DNA from: DATFXM01 sp035315885
Lineage (GTDB): Bacteria > Acidobacteriota > Blastocatellia > UBA7656
Assembly (NCBI GenBank): GCA_035315885.1
Contig: DATFXM010000148.1
Location: 1 to 9,299 of the forward strand
Length of the DNA: 9,299 bases
Direction of reading: 5' to 3'
How positions within the stretch are numbered: the stretch's first letter is position 1; each line of letters begins with the position of its first letter. A program made the translations under genes and the position numbers. Below are positions 5,541 to 9,299 of the stretch, one piece after another. The notes below the pieces were generated by a model that searched no databases, had not been told where the DNA came from, and saw only the letters and a list, made by a program, of their open reading frames with translations.

Positions 5541-5882
5541 TTAGACGAGTTGGCGGACCTCGACGGTGCCCATCCGTGCCGAAGGAATTCGCACGCCAAT
5601 AGCGATCGCCTCGTCGCGGTCATTGGCTTCTATCAGGAAGTAGCCTCCTAGTTGTTCGTGAGTTTCGGCAAACGGTCCGTCGGTTACCAGTGGGCTCTCG
5701 TCTCTAACTCGAATGCTCGATGCTGTAGTGCTCGTCTGCAGTTGCGACCCGCCCAGGAATTTCCCGCGGCTCGTAAGATCCTCTCTCAAGCTACGGTACT
5801 CGAGGTAAATATCCTCGCGTTCAGGCTCGCTCATCGCGTTCCAGCGTTGTTCATCGTGATAGATCAGCAGCATATATTTCAT
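5541..5882 (-). CDS. YCII/DGPF-domain protein
   Basis: A 113-residue single-domain protein of the YCII-related family (PF03795). It opens MKYMLLIYHDEQRW, contains the hallmark DGPF (68-71) in TDGPFAETHEQLGGYFLIEA, and ends with RxGTVEVRQLV, the normal boundaries of the family. These ferredoxin-like-fold proteins are often encoded beside ECF sigma factors and may be small enzymes or binding proteins; the precise role is unknown. No sigma factor is adjacent here. TAGGAG on the minus strand, eight bases before the ATG, sets the start. A perfect TTGACA (minus strand, 5922-5917) lies 35 bases upstream, but no good -10 accompanies it. The gene is convergent with the serine hydrolase and divergent from the cupin. 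Confidence 0.9.
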   Translation of the reverse strand: MKYMLLIYHDEQRWNAMSEPEREDIYLEYRSLREDLTSRGKFLGGSQLQTSTTASSIRVRDESPLVTDGPFAETHEQLGGYFLIEANDRDEAIAIGVRIPSARMGTVEVRQLV

Positions 5883-5937
5883 TTGAAGGTCTCCTACAAA
5901 ATCGAACCTGAAGTACTGTCAAAGCGTTGCTTCCCAA

Positions 5938-5958
5938 ACTCAGCACTCAGAACTCAGT
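5938..5958. repeat. Three tandem ACTCAGN heptamers
   Basis: ACTCAGC (5938-5944), ACTCAGA (5945-5951) and ACTCAGT (5952-5958) lie in the divergent gap between the YCII gene and the cupin, about 55-75 bp upstream of the YCII start. This is the cleanest block of the ACTCAGN family in the window. There is no inverted partner nearby. Confidence 0.85.
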
Positions 5959-6077
5959 TTTCACCCCTACGACGGATGAACGAGTCCGGATCGACACTAG
6001 AACGAACTTTTTATGCGGTCCGATGCTAGTCCGATTCGCTGGTGGCCACAGGACATCCCGTGTGTTTCAATATTCCC

Positions 6078-6440
6078 ATGATTGAAAAGATATCCTTAGC
6101 TGAAAAGTTCAACAGTTTCACGGATCAGTGGAGCCCAAAGATCGCCGGCGAGATCAACGACTCGTACGTCAAGCTGGTGAAGCTGCGGGGAGAGTTCGTC
6201 TGGCACCAACATGATGTTGAAGACGAGCTGTTTCTTGTAGTGAAGGGCCAGCTTACGATCAAACTGCGCGACGGGGACATCAATCTAAATGAAGGTGAGT
6301 TTGTAATCATTCCCCGTGGCGTGGAGCATTTGCCGATCGCTAGCGAAGAAGCCCACGTGGTGCTGCTGGAGCCCAAGTCAACGCTGAACACCGGGAACGT
6401 GACAAGCGACCGAACGGTGGCAGTACTCGATCGGATCTGA
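6078..6440 (+). CDS. Single-domain cupin
   Basis: A 120-residue cupin of the type that opens MIEKxSLAEKF and contains NDSYVKLVKLRGEFVWHQH. Cupin motif 1 is H43-x-H45-x4-E50-x6-G57 (WHQHDVEDELFLVVKG). Motif 2 is G73-x5-P79-x-G81-x2-H84 (GEFVIIPRGVEH). The metal-binding set of two His, one Glu and one further His is therefore intact, suggesting a metal-binding beta-barrel. Close relatives are annotated only as cupins, with roles from isomerase to small-molecule sensing, so function is open. The frame extends upstream to GTG at 6042, but the family's usual first residues begin at ATG 6078. There is no clear Shine-Dalgarno before that ATG. The gene is monocistronic, flanked by heptamer repeats on both sides. 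Confidence 0.88.
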   Translation: MIEKISLAEKFNSFTDQWSPKIAGEINDSYVKLVKLRGEFVWHQHDVEDELFLVVKGQLTIKLRDGDINLNEGEFVIIPRGVEHLPIASEEAHVVLLEPKSTLNTGNVTSDRTVAVLDRI

Positions 6441-6443
6441 AAA

Positions 6444-6554
6444 GCAGTAGGCAGTAGGGTCTCAAGTACCAAAAACCTATGTCAAGTGTATTCGCTGCTT
6501 TTCGACGTCAAGCGTTCATTGGCTTTTGAGGCCTAATTGCCTACTGCCTACTGC
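6444..6554. repeat. Inverted GCAGTAG heptamer arms between cupin and dehydrogenase
   Basis: GCAGTAG occurs twice in tandem at 6444-6457, three bases after the cupin stop. Its exact reverse complement occurs twice at 6540-6554. The arms pair perfectly over 15 bp (6444-6458 with 6540-6554) around an 81-base interior with no gene. This is a second heptamer family, built on the same plan as the ACTCAGN block at 3506-3568. Confidence 0.9.
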
Positions 6555-6558
6555 CCCT

Positions 6559-6587
6559 TTGCCTGCCTCAGGGTCTCCGTGTATAAA
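6559..6587 (+). promoter_or_regulatory. Possible promoter of the dehydrogenase-aldolase operon
   Basis: TATAAA (6582-6587) matches the -10 consensus at five of six positions. TTGCCT (6559-6564), 17 bp upstream, keeps the TTG of the -35 box. Transcription would start near 6594, giving a ~28-nt leader that includes AAAGGA (6608-6613) eight bases before the ATG at 6622. The weak -35 may imply activator help. Confidence 0.4.
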
Positions 6588-6621
6588 GCTTACTCACCCC
6601 TTTCACGAAAGGAATCGACTC

Positions 6622-7824
6622 ATGAATTTTGAGCACTCCGATAAAGTAAAGTCTCTTCTGAAACGGCTCACCGATTTCATGGAGGAGCACGTCTATCCCA
6701 ATGAGCAACGGTTCCTTCACGAGATCGAAGAGGGTGACCGCTGGCGCCCTACGAGCGTCCTCGAGAGCCTGAAGCCGAAGGCCAGGGCTGCCGGATTATG
6801 GAACCTTTTTTTGCCGGAAAGCGAGTACGGAGCAGGCCTGACGAATCTTGAATACGCACCGTTGTGCGAAGTCATGGGACGGTCCCCGATGGCCCCGGAA
6901 GTTTTCAATTGCTCCGCTCCAGACACCGGCAACATGGAAGTGCTGGTTCGCTACGGTAGCGGGCAGCAAAAGGAACGCTGGTTGGAACCGCTGCTTGCCG
7001 GGGAGATCAGGTCGTGCTTTGCGATGACCGAGCCCGCGGTTGCATCGTCAGACGCTACGAATATCGAGTCGAGCATCAAACGCGACGGCGACGACTACGT
7101 GTTGAACGGACGCAAGTGGTGGACGTCTGGTGCGGGTGATCCACGCTGCAAGATTGCAATCTTCATGGGTAAGACCGATCCCGCTGCCCCAAAACACAAG
7201 CAGCAGTCAATGATCCTCGTGCCGATGGACACGCCAGGCGTGAATATCGTTCGGATGTTGAACGTGTTTGGCTTCGACGATGCGCCGCACGGTCACGGTG
7301 AAGTCGTCTTTGAGAATGTGCAGGTGCCGGCGTCAAATATGTTGCTTGGTGAAGGGCGAGGTTTCGAAATCGCTCAGGGCCGGCTCGGTCCGGGCCGTAT
7401 TCATCACTGCATGCGGCTGATAGGACTGGCCGAGCGCTCGCTGGAAGCGATGTGCAAGCGCGTGCGCTCTCGCACCGCTTTTGGAAAGACCCTCGCGGAA
7501 CAGGGCACGATTCGAGCCGACATCGCCACGTCGCGGATGGAGATCGAGCAGGCGCGCCTGTTGACTTTGAAAGCCGCTTACATGATGGATACCGTAGGCA
7601 ACAAAGTCGCTCGAGCAGAGATCGCGATGATAAAAGTCATTGCGCCCAACATGGCATTGCGGGTCATCGACCGCGCCATTCAGGCGCACGGTGGCGCTGG
7701 AGTCTGCCAGGATTTTCTGCTTGCGCACGCGTGGGCAGGCGCTCGAACGCTTCGTCTGGCTGACGGTCCCGATGAAGTGCATACCTCGGCCATCGCAAAA
7801 CTGGAATTGGGTAAGTATCAGTGA
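6622..7824 (+). CDS. Acyl-CoA dehydrogenase, ACAD10/11 type
   Basis: A 400-residue flavoenzyme with full ACAD domain order: helical N-terminal domain (about 1-130), beta domain from CFAMTEPAVASSDA (132-145) through NGRKWWTSGAGDPRCKIAIF, and C-terminal helical domain with LGPGRIHHCMRLIGLAERSLE and the FAD-dimer segment RTAFGKTLAEQG. Family members oxidise the alpha-beta bond of an acyl-CoA, passing electrons to ETF. The strings SGAGDPRCKIAIFMGKTD and FDDAPHGHGEVVFENV point to the ACAD10/11 branch. In place of the usual YEGT catalytic stretch it reads ADGPDEVH, so Asp381 or Glu385 would have to serve as base; this reading is typical of the branch as I recall it. The ATG at 6622 is supported by AAAGGA (6608-6613) and the family's usual start. 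The stop overlaps the next gene's GTG. Substrate chain length or branching cannot be told. Confidence 0.9.
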   Translation: MNFEHSDKVKSLLKRLTDFMEEHVYPNEQRFLHEIEEGDRWRPTSVLESLKPKARAAGLWNLFLPESEYGAGLTNLEYAPLCEVMGRSPMAPEVFNCSAPDTGNMEVLVRYGSGQQKERWLEPLLAGEIRSCFAMTEPAVASSDATNIESSIKRDGDDYVLNGRKWWTSGAGDPRCKIAIFMGKTDPAAPKHKQQSMILVPMDTPGVNIVRMLNVFGFDDAPHGHGEVVFENVQVPASNMLLGEGRGFEIAQGRLGPGRIHHCMRLIGLAERSLEAMCKRVRSRTAFGKTLAEQGTIRADIATSRMEIEQARLLTLKAAYMMDTVGNKVARAEIAMIKVIAPNMALRVIDRAIQAHGGAGVCQDFLLAHAWAGARTLRLADGPDEVHTSAIAKLELGKYQ

Positions 7825-8993
7825 CCGCTGAATTGCATCCTCCGATAGCCGGCGCGGACTACTCAAAGATCTCGCGGCCTGAGTTCGGTGACCGTCATTC
7901 TGCCATCGAGCCGACCAATCTCGGCGCCGTGCCTTCGTACAGCTCGGCCTACAAACCCCGCAGGGGTCTTAGCATACCCGCGCTCACCGTTCTGGACACC
8001 AGAGGTTGCGTCATTGAAGATCAGCAAAGAAAGCTGTTCAGGTTCATCGCTCAAAACGGAAAAGGCGCGGACATAATCTTCGGCTGTGGAACCACGGGCG
8101 AAGCGCGGTTCATCGCTAACAATCAACGTCAGCGGCTCATAGAAATCGAAGCGGACGAAGTTTCTCGCATCAACATAGAGCTGGCCGGCAGCGGCATGGT
8201 TCCGATCGAGGCCTGGGCTGGTGTCACTGCTGAAACACGCAGAGATACCCTCGCCAACCTGGAGTTTGCGATGACCACCGGTATACACGCCGCAGTCATC
8301 GCGCCTCTCTCGATTCAGGACATAGGAAACACGGTGGAGTTCTTTCAGCGAGAAGTAAGCGATCTGTTCGACAAAGCCGGTCGCTGGCTGCCGATCTTTC
8401 TGTACGACAATGCTGATATCGTGATTGACCCGAGAATACCGCACATAAAGACGCGGGATGTTAAGCGCCTGAGCAGGTTGCCGTTTGTTTACGGGATAAA
8501 AGTGTCGGCGTCGAGGCGGGTGCTCGGCAATTACACGAAGGGCGCGGGGCATTTCAAGGACGCCGGCGATTTTGGAATCTACGTGGGCAACGCAATGCTT
8601 ATGTTTCGGGTGTTTCGACTCGAGGACGGTCTTTTTGGACGGGTGCGAGAATACTGGAATCGGTACCTGCTGCACAACGAACTACCGATCGGAGTTGTTG
8701 CGGGGCCGGCTAACGTCTGGCCCCTCCAGTGGCAGCGAGCGTGGCGTGCGTGCTATTCGGGTGACGAGCAGATGATGGCGGCGTACAAAAAGAGCTTCGA
8801 GCGCTTCGAAGCGGCGTGTTGTTTTCCGGGGCCCGGAAGGTCAGTGGACAAGATGATTGCTTGTTTGAAGTATGCCTTGCGGATTGATGGAGTGATCGAG
8901 AGTGATTCAATGGCCGCCGGCAGCGCCGGCCTATCTGACGCAGAGCGCGAAATTTTTCTAAATGAGTATCGGGAACTGAGTGCTGAGTGGTGA
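7821..8993 (+). CDS. DapA-family (DHDPS/NAL) aldolase or synthase with N-terminal extension
   Basis: A 390-residue TIM-barrel protein of the dihydrodipicolinate synthase/N-acetylneuraminate lyase family (PF00701). The barrel begins at about residue 50 (LSIPALTVLD). GCGTTGEARFIANNQRQRLIE holds the substrate-carboxylate motif G90-T-T-G-E94. The catalytic tyrosine is probably Y195 (IFLYDN), and the Schiff-base lysine is K227 (YGIKVSASR). Such enzymes form or cleave pyruvate-type carbon bonds; whether this one makes dihydrodipicolinate is doubtful given its length and atypical neighbours. The first ~49 residues extend beyond the usual start. GTG at 7821 gives a GTGA overlap with the dehydrogenase, implying translational coupling; an internal GTG at 7929 would remove most of the extension. 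The C-terminal ~90 residues are also longer than in DapA. The last codons and stop lie in a tandem heptamer repeat. Confidence 0.85.
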   Translation: MTAELHPPIAGADYSKISRPEFGDRHSAIEPTNLGAVPSYSSAYKPRRGLSIPALTVLDTRGCVIEDQQRKLFRFIAQNGKGADIIFGCGTTGEARFIANNQRQRLIEIEADEVSRINIELAGSGMVPIEAWAGVTAETRRDTLANLEFAMTTGIHAAVIAPLSIQDIGNTVEFFQREVSDLFDKAGRWLPIFLYDNADIVIDPRIPHIKTRDVKRLSRLPFVYGIKVSASRRVLGNYTKGAGHFKDAGDFGIYVGNAMLMFRVFRLEDGLFGRVREYWNRYLLHNELPIGVVAGPANVWPLQWQRAWRACYSGDEQMMAAYKKSFERFEAACCFPGPGRSVDKMIACLKYALRIDGVIESDSMAAGSAGLSDAEREIFLNEYRELSAEW

Positions 8994-8995
8994 GT
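8975..8995 (+). repeat. Three heptamers that contain the DapA-like stop codon
   Basis: ACTGAGT (8975-8981), GCTGAGT (8982-8988) and GGTGAGT (8989-8995) are the reverse complement of the ACTCAGN family. The stop TGA (8991-8993) is the centre of the third unit, so the C-terminal residues L-S-A-E-W are encoded by repeat sequence. The right double-hairpin array starts three bases later. Confidence 0.85.
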
Positions 8996-8997
8996 CT

Positions 8998-9056
8998 CAA
9001 CCCCGAAGGGGTTGGAGATCACCGTCCAGGGTTGCCGTCCGCGGCTACCCTGCGTG
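8998..9056 (+). repeat. Solitary double-hairpin copy in + orientation
   Basis: CAACCCCGAAGGGGTTG (8998-9014) is followed by an 11-base divergent linker and the long hairpin at 9026-9052, in the same orientation as the left array. The usual GCGTCGTCCAG joint is replaced by GAGATCACCGT. This copy is opposite in orientation to the three units that follow, so the right-hand array starts with an inverted junction. Confidence 0.85.
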
Positions 9057-9074
9057 ACCGGTTTCAACCACAAA

Positions 9075-9299
9075 CAACCCCGAGGGGTTGGGAACCCTTT
9101 TGGGCTTACCCAGGGTAGCCGCGGACGGCAACCCCGGGCTGGACGACGCAACCCCTTCGGGGTTGGGAACCCTTTTGGGCTTACCCAGGGTAGCCGCGGA
9201 CGGCAACCCTGGGCTGGACGACGCAACCCCTTCGGGGTTGGGACCCTTTTGCGGGCTTGACCCAGGGTAGCCGCGGACGGCAACCCTGGGCTGGACGAC
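9075..9299 (-). repeat. Right tandem array of double-hairpin repeat, three copies, truncated by the window end
   Basis: Short hairpins at 9075-9090 (loop shortened), 9149-9165 and 9224-9240 alternate with long hairpins at 9109-9138, 9184-9213 and 9261-9290, with units of about 74-76 bp. The array is the reverse complement of the left array's core. Its linker is GGGAACCCTTTTGGGCTTA or a close variant, unrelated to the left array's GATTCGGCATTAA. The long hairpin at 9109-9138 has one C-for-T change, leaving an A-C mismatch on the + strand but a G-U wobble on the minus strand. The array continues beyond the window. Confidence 0.92.

Noticed and set aside
5917..5922. Perfect TTGACA on the minus strand upstream of the YCII gene as a -35 box
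   Set aside because: At 16-18 bp spacing the -10 position is poor and would coincide with the ribosome binding site, so it is not annotated as a promoter.
7863..8675. 270-residue reading frame antisense to the DapA-like gene
   Set aside because: No recognisable motif or ribosome binding site; the sense strand holds GTTGE and the Schiff-base lysine.
9012..9260. Open reading frames across the right array (Gly/Arg/Pro-rich repeats such as GRRNPFGVG)
   Set aside because: These are translations of the GC-rich hairpin repeat in several frames and both strands. The repetition is explained by the DNA structure and there is no ribosome binding site or protein family.

Overview
The window carries eight convincing protein genes between two arrays of a hairpin-forming repeat. 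The layout looks like the chromosome of an uncultured soil-type bacterium. The mix of a DUF1579 protein, an EstB-like serine hydrolase, a DGPF/YCII protein, an ACAD10/11-type acyl-CoA dehydrogenase and abundant CAACCCCGAAGGGGTTG repeats suggests Acidobacteriota, perhaps Blastocatellia. This taxonomic guess comes from memory of such genomes, not from a marker gene, and is only moderately supported.

Layout from left to right: (1) 1-239, three and a bit tandem copies of a ~70-77 bp double-hairpin repeat. (2) 246-1487, minus strand, a PaaA/BoxB-like di-iron oxygenase with a strong Shine-Dalgarno and a promoter whose 17-bp spacer is filled by a 16-bp palindrome. (3) About 440 bp without a gene, holding what look like insertion-sequence end remnants and a 25-bp tandem repeat. 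(4) 1932-2489, minus strand, a small four-helix membrane protein of unknown function, possibly leaderless. (5) 2649-3428, an AadA-like nucleotidyltransferase read from a TTG start. (6) 3606-4160, an exported DUF1579 protein. (7) 4247-5452, a class C beta-lactamase-fold serine hydrolase. (8) 5541-5882, minus strand, a YCII/DGPF protein convergent with the hydrolase across GC-rich palindromes. (9) 6078-6440, a cupin. (10) 6622-7824 and 7821-8993, an acyl-CoA dehydrogenase and a DapA-family aldolase whose reading frames overlap (GTGA), the only clear operon. (11) 8998-9299, a second array of the same double-hairpin repeat.

The genes do not form one obvious pathway. Aromatic-CoA or acyl-CoA oxidation is suggested by the oxygenase and the dehydrogenase, but no partner subunits, reductase or ligase are present. 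The most unusual content is non-coding. Tandem heptamers (ACTCAGN and GCAGTAG types) occur at several gene junctions, sometimes as inverted arms. At both outer ends of the window a heptamer block supplies the stop codon of the adjacent gene and is followed within a few bases by a double-hairpin array. Both arrays mostly have the same polarity relative to the gene transcribed into them. This gene-3'-end repeat module is the best candidate here for something not yet described.
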